A stretch of DNA of 64,000 bases. Source: Plasticicumulans lactativorans. Lineage in GTDB: Bacteria; Pseudomonadota; Gammaproteobacteria; Competibacterales; Competibacteraceae. The notes beneath the pieces are model-generated. The model was not told where the DNA came from and made no database searches. It saw only the letters and a program-made list of their open reading frames with translations. The position numbers were made by a program, and so were the translations under genes. Shown in pieces: positions 1 to 10,479 of the stretch. Every line of letters starts with the position of its first letter. Within the stretch, counting starts at the first letter, position 1. The stretch spans positions 62,001 to 126,000 of the forward strand of contig NZ_SLWY01000004.1 of assembly GCF_004341245.1 (NCBI RefSeq), written 5' to 3'.

Positions 1-533
1 TGCTCCATCGGCGAAGGAAACGCCCAAGCGATGTTTCTCACGAAATCGTCGGGCACTCTCTTTTGCCCGCCCGCCCCATACATGCTGGCCTCGCCTTGCT
101 TCCGAAAAGCGGGAGAGCGAAAAATCCAGTTCAGGTACTCACCAGATGTTTCGCTAGGCCGGGGCCTTGCGACGATGAGTTCCGTCGTACCGAAGCCAAT
201 GCCTCCTTGCAGCCCACGCATGAGTCCGCCTTTGCCGTTCTCAAAGCAAGGCGTGATCTTCGCCAGTGCCACGTCCCCGTTGCGAAAGTACGTGTAGCCC
301 GCTTCAACTTCGTGAATCGGCCGCATGCGGTCCAGATTCAACGAGCCGTCGTCGCCAATCGCCTCCATGGGCAAAAAGGAAACTTCGGTACTGCGGTCAA
401 GCTCCGCGATTTCGGATTTCGACGGATTCAATTCAGCAACGGTACGGAGGCGCTTTATTTCCCAATGTTCCGGTACCTCTCCCAACCACTCCACCCCGCT
501 GTCCCTGTACTCCCCATACCTCGGCAAGCTCAT
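1..533 (-). CDS. hsdS: Type I restriction enzyme specificity subunit HsdS (3' end cut by window edge)
   Basis: HsdS is the DNA-recognition subunit that directs the HsdM methylase and HsdR nuclease to a bipartite target. Only the first 177 codons are inside the window. The reading frame is open from the ATG at 533 to base 1, so the gene continues off the left edge. The start reads [20 protein letters not shown], then PEHWEIKRLRTVAEL, the usual opening of an HsdS whose first target-recognition domain follows directly. Later segments such as GDVALAKITPCFENGK and the stretch ending in KRVPDDFVRNIAW match the end of a first recognition domain. The start overlaps the stop of the DUF1016 gene by 4 bases (ATGA), so it is translationally coupled to it. 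Base composition is noticeably less GC-rich than in hsdM, as expected for exchangeable recognition domains. The family call is firm; the target sequence cannot be read from this. Confidence 0.9.
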   Translation of the reverse strand, partial: MSLPRYGEYRDSGVEWLGEVPEHWEIKRLRTVAELNPSKSEIAELDRSTEVSFLPMEAIGDDGSLNLDRMRPIHEVEAGYTYFRNGDVALAKITPCFENGKGGLMRGLQGGIGFGTTELIVARPRPSETSGEYLNWIFRSPAFRKQGEASMYGAGGQKRVPDDFVRNIAWAFPSPME

Positions 534-1228
534 CCCTCGTTCTCCCACGGCCCCTGAGCCAGCCATTCGTGCAGCTTGGCCTGCAGCAGTTTCTTGTCGG
601 GCAACTGGGCCAGCAGGCCGCGGTGCAGATCGGCCTCGCCGTGCTGCGCCGGCAGGCCGAGGAATTCAACCAGGTAGCTGTCCTTGAAGACCGACATCGC
701 CTCGGGGTGCGTTTGTCGCAGCGCCGGCGAGACTTTCACCGGGCTGAGCATCGTGCGCTCGAACAGCGCGCCCTTGATCTGGCGCTCCAGTTCGCGGCTG
801 CTCCAGCGTTCCTGGATGGCAAGGCGCAGGTAGAACTCGCGCTCTTCGGGGCGCTTGCTCTGGCCGAGGATGATGAGATGGTGTGTCCACGGCAATTGTC
901 TCAGCAGTGCCGAGACTTTCTCGTCCCCGCAGTAGGTTTCGTAGAACTGCCGCATGCGGAACAGGTTGGGCCGCGTGAAGCCGCGCAGCCCGGGGTGCTC
1001 GTGCGCAATGCGTTCGGCCAGGCGCTCCACCACACCGGCGCCCCATTCGGCCGCAGCGATGCGGCGGCCGATGATGCCGCCCACCTGCCAGTACAGCTCG
1101 ATCAGCACGGTGTTGACGGCCTGCACGGCCTGCTGCCGCGCGCCGGCGATCAGGGCGAGGATGTCGTTGAACCCGGCGGCCTCACCGCCGCTGGCCACGG
1201 GGTTGTCCCTGCTGCGGCGGGGGCTCAT
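530..1228 (-). CDS. DUF1016 (YhcG-type) protein lacking its PD-(D/E)XK nuclease core
   Basis: This 232-residue protein belongs to the DUF1016/YhcG family, often found between hsdM and hsdS. Full-length members are about 340-380 residues: an N-terminal helical DUF1016_N domain, then a PD-(D/E)XK nuclease-fold domain, ending in a conserved [11 protein letters not shown] segment. Here the N-terminal domain is intact ([15 protein letters not shown] near residues 43-57, [13 protein letters not shown] near 85-97, PWTHHLIIL near 113-121, [18 protein letters not shown] near 189-206). The sequence then jumps straight to [14 protein letters not shown] (209-222). The roughly 130-150 residues that normally lie between, which hold the catalytic D, E and K, are absent and the frame is kept. 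The likely cause is an in-frame internal deletion near 600-615. It overlaps hsdM (ATGA at 1225-1228) and hsdS (530-533). The remaining protein may still bind partners but should have no nuclease activity. Confidence 0.8.
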   Translation of the reverse strand: MSPRRSRDNPVASGGEAAGFNDILALIAGARQQAVQAVNTVLIELYWQVGGIIGRRIAAAEWGAGVVERLAERIAHEHPGLRGFTRPNLFRMRQFYETYCGDEKVSALLRQLPWTHHLIILGQSKRPEEREFYLRLAIQERWSSRELERQIKGALFERTMLSPVKVSPALRQTHPEAMSVFKDSYLVEFLGLPAQHGEADLHRGLLAQLPDKKLLQAKLHEWLAQGPWENEG

Positions 1229-3069
1229 TCCGCCAGCTCCCCCAGCATCCGCATGATGTTGGCCGACACCGCCTTCAGCTCCTCGTCGATGGCGTGCAGG
1301 CTGCGCGGCGGCTCGAACACGTAGAAGTGGCGGTTGAACGGAATCTCGTAGCCGACCCTGCTCTTCTCCTCGTCGATCCAGGCATCGGGCGCGTGCGGCA
1401 GCACCTCGCGCCTGAAGTAGGCGCTGATGTCCTCGGTCAGCGGCACGTTCTCGGTGTCGCGCAGGGCGCTGTCGGGCTGCGGCCTGCCCTTCTGCCTGCC
1501 CTTCAGGCCCAAGACAACATTGCCCGCCTCATCGCGCAGCGGGCGCTCGACGGTGACGGTGGTGTAGCCGAAGTCCTCGTTGCGAAAGATGCGCGCGATG
1601 GGCACGCGCTTCAGGCGTCCGCCCGCGGGGGTGGTGGGCGGCTCGTCGGTGTTGGTGACGAGCTGCGGCTCGCCGACCGGCTGGCCGGCGGCATCGAGCA
1701 CGGTGACCAGTTCGGCCTCGGTGAAGCTGCCGAACAGGCGCGTCACCGTGTCGATGTGCCCGTCGCTCATCTCCTTGCGCTTGGAGCCCAGGCTCTTGCG
1801 CATCTTCTGCCAGAAGCTGCTGGCGTCGATGAGCTGCACGTAGCCCCTGCGGTCCTCGGGCTTGCGGTTGGACAGAATCCACACGTAGGTGCTGATGCCG
1901 GTGTTGTAGAACATGTCGGGGGGCAGGCCGACGATGGCCTCCAGCAGGTCGTTCTCCAGCACGTAGCGGCGAATCTCGCTCTCGCCGCTGCCGGCGCCAC
2001 CGGTGAACAGCGGCGAGCCGTTGAGGACGATGCCGAAGCGGCTGCCGCCGTCCCTGGCCGGGCGCATCTTCGCCAGCAGGTGCAGCAGGAACAGCATCGA
2101 GCCGTCGCTCACGCGCGGCAGGCCGGGGCCGAAGCGGCCGTCGAAGCCCTTCTGCTCGTGCTCCTGGCGCACGGCCTTCTCGACCTTCTTCCACTCCACG
2201 CCGAAGGGCGGGTTGGAGAGCATGTAGTCGAACTTGCGCGCGCCGTGGCCGTCGTCGCTGAGCGTGTTGCCGGCGACGATGTTGGCCACGTCCTGGCCCT
2301 TGATCAGCATGTCGGCCTTGCAGATGGCGTAGGACTCGTCGTTGAGTTCCTGGCCGTACAGCGTCAGCCGCGCCTGCGGGTTGTGCTCCAGCAGGTACTC
2401 GCCGGCCACCGAGAGCATGCCGCCGGTGCCGGCGGTCGGGTCGTAGAGGGTGCGCACCACGGCGTTGCCGGGCGTGAGCACGTCGTCGTCCTCGATGAAC
2501 AGCAGGTTCACCATCAGGCGGATGACCTCGCGCGGGGTGAAGTGCTCACCGGCGGTTTCGTTGCTGATCTCGGCGAACTTGCGGATCAGTTCCTCGAAGG
2601 CCAGGCCCATCTGCGCGTTGTCGACCACCCCGGGGCGCAGGTCGATGTGGGCGAACTTCTCGGTGACGAGGTAGAGCAGGTTGGCCTTGGCCAGGCGCTC
2701 GACCTGGGCGTGGAAGTCGAAGCGCTCGAAGATGTCGCGTGCGGCCGGCGAGAAGGCATCGACGTAGGCGTAGAGGTTCCGGCCGATGTGGTCCTGGTCG
2801 CCGAGCAGGGTGGGCAGGTCCAGCGGCGAGGTGTTGTAGAAGCCCAGGTTGCCGGCCGCCCGGCGCAGGAAGGGCTCGGGGTTGACGCCCATCTTCTCGC
2901 GCGAGGCTTGCTCGGCCAGCACCGCGGGCTTGGTGGCCGCCAGCACGCAGTCGAGCCGGCGCAGCACGGTGAAGGGCAGGATGACGCGGCCGTATTCGGA
3001 CTGCTTGTAGTCGCCGCGCAGGAGGTCGGCGACCGACCAGATGAAGGACGACAGGACCTGGTGGTTCAT
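1225..3069 (-). CDS. hsdM: Type I restriction-modification DNA methyltransferase subunit HsdM
   Basis: This is an N6-adenine DNA methyltransferase subunit of 614 residues. An N-terminal HsdM_N helical domain ([18 protein letters not shown] at the start) is followed by the Rossmann methylase. The S-adenosylmethionine-binding motif DPTAGTGG lies at residues 210-217 and the catalytic NPPF motif at 286-289; [14 protein letters not shown] precedes them as usual. The ATG at 3069 was chosen because family homology begins there; 46 in-frame codons upstream lack similarity and run into ykgJ. It is the first gene of the left RM locus, followed with 4-base overlaps by the DUF1016 gene and hsdS. A matching hsdR is not in the window and would be expected beyond the left edge. 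It is a different subfamily from the HsdM at 32254. Confidence 0.95.
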   Translation of the reverse strand: MNHQVLSSFIWSVADLLRGDYKQSEYGRVILPFTVLRRLDCVLAATKPAVLAEQASREKMGVNPEPFLRRAAGNLGFYNTSPLDLPTLLGDQDHIGRNLYAYVDAFSPAARDIFERFDFHAQVERLAKANLLYLVTEKFAHIDLRPGVVDNAQMGLAFEELIRKFAEISNETAGEHFTPREVIRLMVNLLFIEDDDVLTPGNAVVRTLYDPTAGTGGMLSVAGEYLLEHNPQARLTLYGQELNDESYAICKADMLIKGQDVANIVAGNTLSDDGHGARKFDYMLSNPPFGVEWKKVEKAVRQEHEQKGFDGRFGPGLPRVSDGSMLFLLHLLAKMRPARDGGSRFGIVLNGSPLFTGGAGSGESEIRRYVLENDLLEAIVGLPPDMFYNTGISTYVWILSNRKPEDRRGYVQLIDASSFWQKMRKSLGSKRKEMSDGHIDTVTRLFGSFTEAELVTVLDAAGQPVGEPQLVTNTDEPPTTPAGGRLKRVPIARIFRNEDFGYTTVTVERPLRDEAGNVVLGLKGRQKGRPQPDSALRDTENVPLTEDISAYFRREVLPHAPDAWIDEEKSRVGYEIPFNRHFYVFEPPRSLHAIDEELKAVSANIMRMLGELAE

Positions 3070-3110
3070 GGGTTTCCCGATCGGTGTTCCGAAAATGCAG
3101 GCGGTCAGGC

Positions 3111-3368
3111 TCACGGTCGCGTGAGTCGCTCCAGTTCCTCCAGCCGGCGCAGCGCCTGCCCGCGGCTGTCGCCGCACATCGACGCACTCGGCTGCAGCGA
3201 GGCGCACACCGCCGGCCGCCCGGGGTGGCCGAAGATCCGGCAGCGTTCGTGCTCGTCGAGCTGGACGCAGCGCACGCCGGCGGGCTTGCCGTGCGGCATG
3301 CCGGGGATGGGGCTGGAGATCGACGGCGCGATGCAGCAGGCACCGCAGCCGGGGCGGCAGGCGGGCAC
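3111..3368 (-). CDS. ykgJ: YkgJ-family cysteine-cluster protein
   Basis: This small 85-residue protein has the conserved cysteine cluster of the YkgJ/UPF0153 zinc- or iron-chelating family. Visible landmarks are CRPGCGACC near the N-terminus, [27 protein letters not shown] and MCG, giving eight cysteines likely to bind metal. The biochemical role of the family is not established. A GTG start at 3368 is proposed because it lies just before the first conserved cysteine motif and 5 bases after the ubiD stop, consistent with co-transcription. Upstream in this frame there is only a shadow of ubiD. The hsdM gene of the left RM locus begins 42 bases after its stop, which may mark the insertion boundary of that locus. 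Confidence 0.85.
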   Translation of the reverse strand: MPACRPGCGACCIAPSISSPIPGMPHGKPAGVRCVQLDEHERCRIFGHPGRPAVCASLQPSASMCGDSRGQALRRLEELERLTRP

Positions 3369-3373
3369 GGCGT

Positions 3374-4840
3374 TCAGCCCAGGCCGAGTTCGGGCCACAG
3401 CGCGTCGACGCGCGCCTTGACCTCGGCGCTCATCGCGATCGGCCGGCCCCACTCGCGGCTGGTCTCGCCCGGCCACTTGCCGGTGGCGTCGAGCCCCATC
3501 TTGCTGCCGAGCCCCGACACCGGCGAGGCGAAGTCGAGGTAGTCGATCGGGGTGTTCTCGATCATCACCGTGTCGCGCGCCGGGTCCATGCGCGTGGTGA
3601 CGGCCCAGATCACGTCCTTCCAGTCGCGCGCGTCGATGTCGTCGTCCACCACGATGACGAACTTGGTGTACATGAACTGGCGCAGGAAGCTCCACACGCC
3701 GAGCATCACGCGCTTGGCGTGGCCGGGGTACTGCTTGCGCATGCTCACCACCGCGAGGCGGTACGAGCAGCCCTCGGGCGGCAGGTAGAAGTCGACGATC
3801 TCCGGGAACTGCTTCTGCAGGATCGGCACGAACACCTCGTTCAGCGCCACGCCGAGGATCGCCGGCTCGTCCGGCGGGCGCCCGGTGTAGGTGCTGTGGT
3901 AGATCGGCTCGCGGCGGTGGGTGATGCGCTCGACGGTGAACACCGGGAAGGTGTCGACCTCGTTGTAGTAGCCGGTGTGGTCGCCGAACGGCCCCTCGGG
4001 CGCGGTGTCGCCGGGGGCGATGTGGCCTTCGAGGACGAACTCGGCGCTCGCCGGCACCTGCAGCTCGCTGCCCAGGCACTTCGCTACCTCGGTGCGCCCG
4101 CCCCGCAGCAGGCCGGCGAAGGCGTACTCGGACAGCGTGTCGGGCACCGGCGTGACCGCGCCGAGGATGGTCGCCGGGTCGGCACCGAGCGCGACCGCCA
4201 CCGGGAAGCGCTCCCCGGGGTGGGCGAGCTGGAACTCGCGGAAGTCGAGCGCGCCGCCGCGATGGCTGAGCCAGCGCATGATCAGGCGGTTGCGGCCGAT
4301 CACCTGCTGGCGGTAGATGCCGAGGTTCTGCCGCGGCTTGTGCGGCCCGCGGGTGACCACGAGCCCCCAGGTGACCAGCGGGCCGGCGTCGCCGGGCCAG
4401 CAGGTCTGGATCGGCAGCGCGCCGAGGTCGACCTCATCGCCTTCGACCACCACCTCCTGGCAGGGCGGGCGGGTGACGCTCTTCGGCGCCATGTCGAGCA
4501 CCTTGCGGAACACCGGCAGGCTGTTCCAGGCGTCCTTCAGGCCCTTCGGCGGCTCCGGCTCCTTCAGGAAGGCGAGCAGCCGGCCGACCTCGCGCAGCGC
4601 CGCCACGCTCTCCTCGCCCATGCCGAGCGCCACGCGCTGCGGCGTGCCGAACAGGTTGGCGAGCACCGGCACGCGGTGGCCGACGGGGTTCTCGAACAGG
4701 ATCGCCGGGCCGCCGGCGCGCAGCACGCGGTCGCAGATCTCGGTCATCTCCAGGCGCGGGTCGACCGCCGCGCGCACGCGCCTGAGTTCGCCGCGCGCTT
4801 CGAGCAGTTGCAGGAAGTCTCGCAGGTCCCGGTATTTCAT
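3374..4840 (-). CDS. ubiD: 4-hydroxy-3-polyprenylbenzoate decarboxylase UbiD
   Basis: This 488-residue UbiD-family decarboxylase removes the carboxyl group from 4-hydroxy-3-polyprenylbenzoate in ubiquinone synthesis, using prenylated FMN supplied by UbiX. The start [19 protein letters not shown] is the canonical N-terminus. Other conserved segments are [37 protein letters not shown] and [13 protein letters not shown], the last contributing to the active site and flavin binding. Length matches E. coli UbiD (497 residues). An upstream in-frame ATG at 4918 exists, but the ATG at 4840 is preferred on homology. The gene is divergent from dctQM across a 185-base spacer and is followed by ykgJ. ubiX is not in this window. 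Confidence 0.96.
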   Translation of the reverse strand: MKYRDLRDFLQLLEARGELRRVRAAVDPRLEMTEICDRVLRAGGPAILFENPVGHRVPVLANLFGTPQRVALGMGEESVAALREVGRLLAFLKEPEPPKGLKDAWNSLPVFRKVLDMAPKSVTRPPCQEVVVEGDEVDLGALPIQTCWPGDAGPLVTWGLVVTRGPHKPRQNLGIYRQQVIGRNRLIMRWLSHRGGALDFREFQLAHPGERFPVAVALGADPATILGAVTPVPDTLSEYAFAGLLRGGRTEVAKCLGSELQVPASAEFVLEGHIAPGDTAPEGPFGDHTGYYNEVDTFPVFTVERITHRREPIYHSTYTGRPPDEPAILGVALNEVFVPILQKQFPEIVDFYLPPEGCSYRLAVVSMRKQYPGHAKRVMLGVWSFLRQFMYTKFVIVVDDDIDARDWKDVIWAVTTRMDPARDTVMIENTPIDYLDFASPVSGLGSKMGLDATGKWPGETSREWGRPIAMSAEVKARVDALWPELGLG

Positions 4841-5025
4841 TCGTGGCTCCAGGGCGGGCCGTGCCCGCGCGATCGCGGCGGGCGGCGGCTCTGCTATCGT
4901 CATTCGGAATCCCGGCACCTGCGGATTGCACCCGGTGCCGGCAGCCGGGGCGTGACCTTACCAACAAAACCCGAGCGGCGAGCGCGCGAGGCGCCAACGC
5001 CGCCACAACGAGCCGAGGAGGCCCG

Positions 5026-5562
5026 ATGGATCTGCTCTTGCGCTTCTCCGCCGCGGTCGACGCCATCAACCGCTGGATCAACAACGTGGCGATCTGGCTG
5101 ATCCTGGTCTGCGCGGTGCTCAGCGCCACCGTCGCCACGCTGCGCTACGCCTTCAACTGGGGCCACAACGGCCTGCTCGAAGCGCAGTGGTTCATGTTCG
5201 GCCTGGTGTTCCTGTTCTGCGCCGCCTACACGCTGCAGCAGGGCGGGCACGTGCGCATCGACATCGTCGCCGGCAAGCTGTCGCCGCGCACGCGGGTGTG
5301 GATCGACATCGTCTGCGGTTTCCTGTTCCTGCTGCCGGTGTGCCTGCTGATCACCGTCGACTCCTGGCGCTACTTCCTGATCGCGTTCGCGCAGAACGAG
5401 CGCTCGAACAACCCCGGCGGGCTCTACTGGTGGCCGATCAAGGGGGCGATCCCGGTCGCCTTCGCGCTGCTGGCGCTGCAGGGGCTGTCGGAGATCATCA
5501 AGAACATCGCCTCGCTGACCGGCCACCGCCCGATGCCCGTGTTCCACAAGGAGGGCCACTGA
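5026..5562 (+). CDS. dctQ: TRAP transporter small permease, DctQ type
   Basis: This 178-residue membrane protein has four predicted helices (roughly residues 18-38, 52-70, 90-112 and 138-158), as expected for the small permease of a tripartite ATP-independent periplasmic transporter. Conserved features are the paired basic/polar NNVAIWLILVCAVLSATV helix and the segment GGHVRIDIVAG, typical of DctQ. The ATG at 5026 has a strong GAGGAGG ribosome binding site just upstream; longer in-frame extensions to 4843 lack similarity. It is followed after 1 base by dctM. Length and composition resemble TakQ of 2-oxo-acid TRAP systems, in keeping with the TakP-like binding protein downstream. Confidence 0.93.
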   Translation: MDLLLRFSAAVDAINRWINNVAIWLILVCAVLSATVATLRYAFNWGHNGLLEAQWFMFGLVFLFCAAYTLQQGGHVRIDIVAGKLSPRTRVWIDIVCGFLFLLPVCLLITVDSWRYFLIAFAQNERSNNPGGLYWWPIKGAIPVAFALLALQGLSEIIKNIASLTGHRPMPVFHKEGH

Positions 5563-5563
5563 C

Positions 5564-6997
5564 ATGGCCGCGTTCCTCGCCGCGAACATGGCGCCGATCA
5601 TGTTCGCCTCGCTGGTGGTGTTCATGCTGCTCGGCTACCCGGTGGCGTTCTCGCTGGCGGCCGTGGGCATCTTCTACGGCCTCGTCGGCATCGAGCTCGG
5701 CCTGCTGACGCCGTCGCTGCTGCAGGCCCTGCCCGACCGGGTGTTCGGCATCATGGCCAACGAGGTGCTGCTGGCCATCCCGTTCTTCACCTTCATGGGG
5801 CTGGTGCTCGAACGCACCGGCATGGCCGAGGAGCTGCTCGACACCATCGGGCAGTTGTTCGGCGGCATCCGCGGCGGGCTCGCCTACGCGGTGATCTTCG
5901 TCGGCGCGCTGCTCGCGGCGACCACCGGCGTGGTGGCGGCCTCGGTGATCGCGATGGGCCTGATCTCGCTGCCGATCATGCTGCGCTACGGCTACGACAA
6001 ACCGCTCGCCTCGGGGGTGATCGCGGCCTCCGGCACGCTGGCGCAGATCATCCCGCCGTCGCTGGTGCTGATCGTGATGGCCGACGTGCTCGGGCGTTCG
6101 GTCGGCGACATGTACAAGGGCGCCTTCCTCCCCGGCTTCATGCTCACCGGCATGTACGTGGCCTGGATCCTGATCAACTCGATCCTCTACCCGACGAAGG
6201 TGCCGGCGCTGCCGCCCGAGGCGCGCTCGCTGCGCGGCACCGCGCTGCTCGCGCGCGTGGTCGAGGCCATGGTGCCGCCGCTGGTGCTGATCTTCCTGGT
6301 GCTCGGCACCATCTTCATCGGCTGGGCCACCCCCACCGAAGGCGGCGCGATGGGCGCCGTCGGCGCGCTGATCCTCGCGCTGATGAAGCGCAAGCTGACC
6401 AAGGACCTGCTGGTGCAGTCGATGGCGGCGACCGCCAGGATCACCAGCTTCGTGGTGTTCATCCTGATCGGCGCGCGGGTGTTCAGCCTCACCTTCTACG
6501 GCGTCAACGGCCACGTCTGGGTGGAGCACCTGCTGCTCGACCTGCCGGGCGGGGCGACGGGCTTCCTGATCGTCGTCAACATCATGGTGTTCCTGCTGGC
6601 GTTCTTCCTCGACTTCTTCGAGATCGCCTTCATCGTCGTGCCGCTGCTCGCGCCGGTCGCCGACAAGCTCGGCATCGACCTGGTGTGGTTCGGCGTGCTG
6701 CTCGGCGTGAACATGCAGACGTCGTTCATGCACCCGCCGTTCGGCTTCGCGCTGTTCTACCTGCGCAGCGTCGCCCCGCCCGCGGTGCGCACCGTCGACA
6801 TCTACTGGGGGGCGGTGCCGTACGTGCTGATCCAGTTGATCATGGTGGGGCTGATCATCCTGTTCCCGCAGATCGTCACCATCGGGCTCGACCGCCCCGA
6901 TCCGTCCAAGGCGAAGGCGCCGGTCGAGATCGTCCTGCCCGACAGCGGCGACAACGGCGGCTTCGACGACCTGTTCAAGGACGACAAGCCCAAGTGA
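5564..6997 (+). CDS. dctM: TRAP transporter large permease, DctM type
   Basis: This 477-residue large permease has about 12 hydrophobic segments and uses a sodium or proton gradient to move the substrate delivered by the periplasmic binding protein. Recognisable landmarks are FMLLGYPVAFSLAAVGIFYG near the N-terminus, LLAIPFFTFMGLVLERTGM, VAASGTLAQIIPPSLVLIVM with the substrate-path IIPPS, and FMHPPFGFALFYLRSVAPP near the C-terminus. It follows dctQ after 1 base, so the two are co-transcribed and together form the membrane domain. The length is slightly above the usual 425-440 residues because of a soluble C-terminal tail rich in D, P and K. A strong hairpin terminator follows. Confidence 0.95.
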   Translation: MAAFLAANMAPIMFASLVVFMLLGYPVAFSLAAVGIFYGLVGIELGLLTPSLLQALPDRVFGIMANEVLLAIPFFTFMGLVLERTGMAEELLDTIGQLFGGIRGGLAYAVIFVGALLAATTGVVAASVIAMGLISLPIMLRYGYDKPLASGVIAASGTLAQIIPPSLVLIVMADVLGRSVGDMYKGAFLPGFMLTGMYVAWILINSILYPTKVPALPPEARSLRGTALLARVVEAMVPPLVLIFLVLGTIFIGWATPTEGGAMGAVGALILALMKRKLTKDLLVQSMAATARITSFVVFILIGARVFSLTFYGVNGHVWVEHLLLDLPGGATGFLIVVNIMVFLLAFFLDFFEIAFIVVPLLAPVADKLGIDLVWFGVLLGVNMQTSFMHPPFGFALFYLRSVAPPAVRTVDIYWGAVPYVLIQLIMVGLIILFPQIVTIGLDRPDPSKAKAPVEIVLPDSGDNGGFDDLFKDDKPK

Positions 6998-7016
6998 GTC
7001 CCGCCGCCGCATGAAA

Positions 7017-7048
7017 AACCCCCGGCACCGCGCGCGGCGCCGGGGGTT
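7017..7048. terminator. Bidirectional hairpin terminator between dctM and dctP
   Basis: A perfect 10-bp stem pairs AACCCCCGGC (7017-7026) with GCCGGGGGTT (7039-7048) around a GC-rich 12-base loop. An A run precedes it (read as T on the minus strand) and TT follows. It sits between the two convergent genes dctM and dctP, so it can serve both. The same core recurs at the other convergent junction at 14803. Confidence 0.8.
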
Positions 7049-7071
7049 CTGGGTGTGCGGCCGGCGCGGCG

Positions 7072-8253
<1,182 letters not shown>

Positions 8254-8319
8254 GGGGCTCTCCTCTGTGATTGTGGTTTGTCATGGACGCTGCAACGCGT
8301 CTGAGTATAGGAGGGGGCG

Positions 8320-8742
8320 TCAGTTCGTCGCCGGCAGCACCTTGAGCCGGCGCTCGCCGTAGCGCTCGTTGTCGAGGTAGACCTCGATGGTCCAGTTGCC
8401 CGGCTTGTACAGGTACTTGTTGAGCATGAACTCGCTGACGCTGGTGGCGCTCACGTTGTTCGCCGGCAGCTTCTGCGAATCGCTCAGCACCGCCTGGCCG
8501 TCGGCGTCGAGCACGCGCGTGAGGTAGCGGTGCTCACCGGGCGCGATCTGGTTCCACGCCGTGAACACGTAGAAGCGGTCCTGGTCGAGGCTGATCGCCT
8601 CGACGCTGTTCACCGGCTGGCCACGCTCGTTGAGCCCGGTGGTGAACACCGTGTTGGCGGTGGTCTTGAACGACGGGCCGGTGGCGGGCCCGCCGCAGGC
8701 GGTCAACACGGCCAGGGTGAGAGCGACAAGGGCTTTCTTCAT
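8320..8742 (-). CDS. Small lipoprotein of unknown function
   Basis: This 140-residue protein has a lipoprotein signal: MKKALVALTLAVLTACGG, with the lipobox cysteine at residue 16. The mature part contains a Trp/Tyr-rich beta-sandwich-like sequence (DQDRFYVFTAWNQIAPGEH, then YKPGNWTIEVYLDNERYGE), resembling carbohydrate- or protein-binding immunoglobulin-like folds of outer-membrane lipoproteins. I do not recognise a named family. The ATG at 8742 is preferred to the TTG one codon earlier, because it has a GAGGAC ribosome site at good spacing. It lies upstream of dctP on the same strand with a 66-base gap, so co-transcription is possible but not shown. Confidence 0.75.
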   Translation of the reverse strand: MKKALVALTLAVLTACGGPATGPSFKTTANTVFTTGLNERGQPVNSVEAISLDQDRFYVFTAWNQIAPGEHRYLTRVLDADGQAVLSDSQKLPANNVSATSVSEFMLNKYLYKPGNWTIEVYLDNERYGERRLKVLPATN

Positions 8743-8941
8743 CAAACGTCCTCGAAAAGAAACCGGGCGAAGGCCCGCGCGAACCGCGCCGTACTATACG
8801 CGCCGGCCGTGGTCGGGCCCAAACCGCGCCACCCGCCGTGCGGCGCAGCGGCACGCCGTCAACCCCGCCTGCCGGCGGCGCATGGCGGGCGCCCCGCGCC
8901 CGGCCTAGACTGACGCGCCCTCCGCTGCCGGTCTTGCCGCC

Positions 8942-9574
8942 ATGCAGGAACAACTCCTCAGCATCTTCGTGACCTACTTCGTCGTCATCGACCCGATCGG
9001 CATCGCGCCGCTGTTCGCCTCGCTCACCCGCGGCGGCGCGCCGGCCTACCGCAAGCGCATGGCGATCAAGGGGGTGGCCATCGCCACCGGCATCCTGCTG
9101 TTCTTCTCCCTCACCGGCGACCTGCTGCTGCGCCTGCTCGGCATCTCGATCCCGGCGTTCCGCATCGCCGGCGGCGCGCTGCTGTTCATCCTCGCGCTCG
9201 ACATGGTGCTCGCGCGCCCGTCGGGGATGCGCAACGCCACCGTGCGCGAGCAGGAGGAGGCCCACTTCAAGGACGACATCTCGGTGTTCCCGCTGGCCTT
9301 CCCGCTGCTTTCGGGGCCCGGCGCACTGACCACGGTGCTGCTGACCACCAGCCGCACGCAGGCCAGCCCGATGCTGTTCTACGGCGCGCTGGGGGCGCTG
9401 CTCGTGGTGCTCGGGCTGACGCTGCTGGCGCTGCTGGCGGCGCCGCGGCTGCTGAAGCTGATGGGCGATACCGGCGCGATGGTGGTCGACCGCCTGTTCG
9501 GCGTGATCCTGGCGGCGCTCGCCGCGCAGTACGTCGTCGACGGCGTGCGCGCCAGCCTGCTGACGGCCGCGTGA
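8942..9574 (+). CDS. marC: MarC-family integral membrane protein
   Basis: This 210-residue protein with six predicted helices belongs to the MarC/NAAT (UPF0056) family. The N-terminal helix contains FVTYFVVIDPIGIAPLFASL, the family hallmark; IAGGALLFILALDMV and FPLAFPLLSGPGALTTVLL follow. Some homologues have been linked to amino-acid transport, but E. coli MarC has no established activity and, despite its name, is not part of multiple antibiotic resistance. The ATG at 8942 starts exactly at the conserved region. It is followed after 28 bases by a TRIC-family gene on the same strand, so the two probably form an operon. Confidence 0.93.
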   Translation: MQEQLLSIFVTYFVVIDPIGIAPLFASLTRGGAPAYRKRMAIKGVAIATGILLFFSLTGDLLLRLLGISIPAFRIAGGALLFILALDMVLARPSGMRNATVREQEEAHFKDDISVFPLAFPLLSGPGALTTVLLTTSRTQASPMLFYGALGALLVVLGLTLLALLAAPRLLKLMGDTGAMVVDRLFGVILAALAAQYVVDGVRASLLTAA

Positions 9575-9602
9575 CCGCGCCCGTGCCGCCCGGAAACGCC
9601 AC

Positions 9603-10214
9603 GTGATCGCCTTCCTCAACCTGCTCGGCGTGGCGGTGTTCGCCGTCGCCGGCGCCCTCGCCGCGGTGCGCCGGGGCCTCGACGTGTTCGGCGTCGGCAT
9701 CATCGCGATCGTCACCGCGATCGGCGGCGGCACGCTGCGCGACCTGCTGCTCGGCGTCGCCCCGGTCGGCTGGGTGCGCGAGCCCGACGCGCTGCTGGTC
9801 GCCTCCGCCGCCGGCCTCGTCACCTTCTTCTGGGTGCGCCACCGGCCGATGCCCGAGCGCCTGCTCAACCTCGCCGACGCCGCCGGCCTCGCGCTGTTCA
9901 CCGGGCTCGGCTGCGCCAAGGCGCAGGCGAGCGGTGCCCACCCGCTGGTGGTGCCGGTGATGGGCATGCTCACCGGTGCCGCCGGCGGCGTGCTGCGCGA
10001 CGTGCTCTGCGCCGAGGTGCCGCTGATCTTCCGCCGCGAGGTCTACGCCACCGCGGCGATCCTCGGCGGCTGCGCCTACGTCGTGCTGTTCGGCATCGCC
10101 GGCGCCGATGCCGCGCTGCTTGCCGCCGTCGCCCTCACGCTCGTGGTGCGGCTGGCGGCGATACGCTGGCACCTGAACCTGCCGGCGCACGCCGACGGTG
10201 CGCACCATGGTTGA
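9603..10214 (+). CDS. TRIC-family cation channel protein (YadS/UPF0126 type)
   Basis: This 203-residue integral membrane protein carries two repeated modules of the TRIC/UPF0126 family. The diagnostic motif GGGTLRDLLLG appears in the first half and the matching GAAGGVLRDVLC in the second; these glycine-rich kinks line the pore in characterised bacterial TRIC channels. Seven helices are expected. Bacterial TRIC homologues conduct monovalent cations. A GTG at 9603 is the start, as the first helix IAFLNLLGVAVFAVAGALAA begins immediately. It follows marC by 28 bases and ends before a long spacer upstream of priA. Confidence 0.92.
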   Translation: MIAFLNLLGVAVFAVAGALAAVRRGLDVFGVGIIAIVTAIGGGTLRDLLLGVAPVGWVREPDALLVASAAGLVTFFWVRHRPMPERLLNLADAAGLALFTGLGCAKAQASGAHPLVVPVMGMLTGAAGGVLRDVLCAEVPLIFRREVYATAAILGGCAYVVLFGIAGADAALLAAVALTLVVRLAAIRWHLNLPAHADGAHHG

Positions 10215-10247
10215 TGCCGGGCCACGGCCGCAGCGCGGGTACTTCAC

Positions 10248-10432
10248 TTATACACAGGCGTATCGATGGACGGAGCTGCCCGAAGGCTTCCGCCGGCGCA
10301 TCTGACGCGCTGCACAATATGCTGATCGGAAAGCCTTTTCGACCCATCAGGGAAGCCTGTTTGCGTGTCGGGACTTGCCAATACGGGCCGGATCGGGTAA
10401 CGGCGCGGGTTTCATCCACAAAGTTATCCACA
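10248..10432. promoter_or_regulatory. Cluster of DnaA-box-like sites upstream of priA
   Basis: The 265-base spacer between the TRIC gene and priA contains TTATACACA at 10248-10256 and TTATCCACA at 10424-10432, both exact fits to the DnaA box TTATNCACA. TCATCCACA at 10412-10420 differs from the consensus at one position and lies 3 bases before the second perfect box. The spacer is also less GC-rich than its flanks. This may be DnaA control of priA or a DnaA-titrating site; nothing else suggests a full replication origin. Confidence 0.55.
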
Positions 10433-10479
10433 AGTCGACGGATCGGCGTCATCCCGCCTCCGTGCACCGGTTTCGCGCC

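Noticed and set aside
31-1324. Plus-strand frames at the left end
   Set aside because: They are antisense to hsdS, the DUF1016 gene and hsdM, which have clear family motifs.
10215-10479. A replication origin
   Set aside because: Despite the DnaA boxes, there are too few boxes, no clear AT-rich unwinding element, and no dnaA, dnaN, gidA or rpmH nearby.
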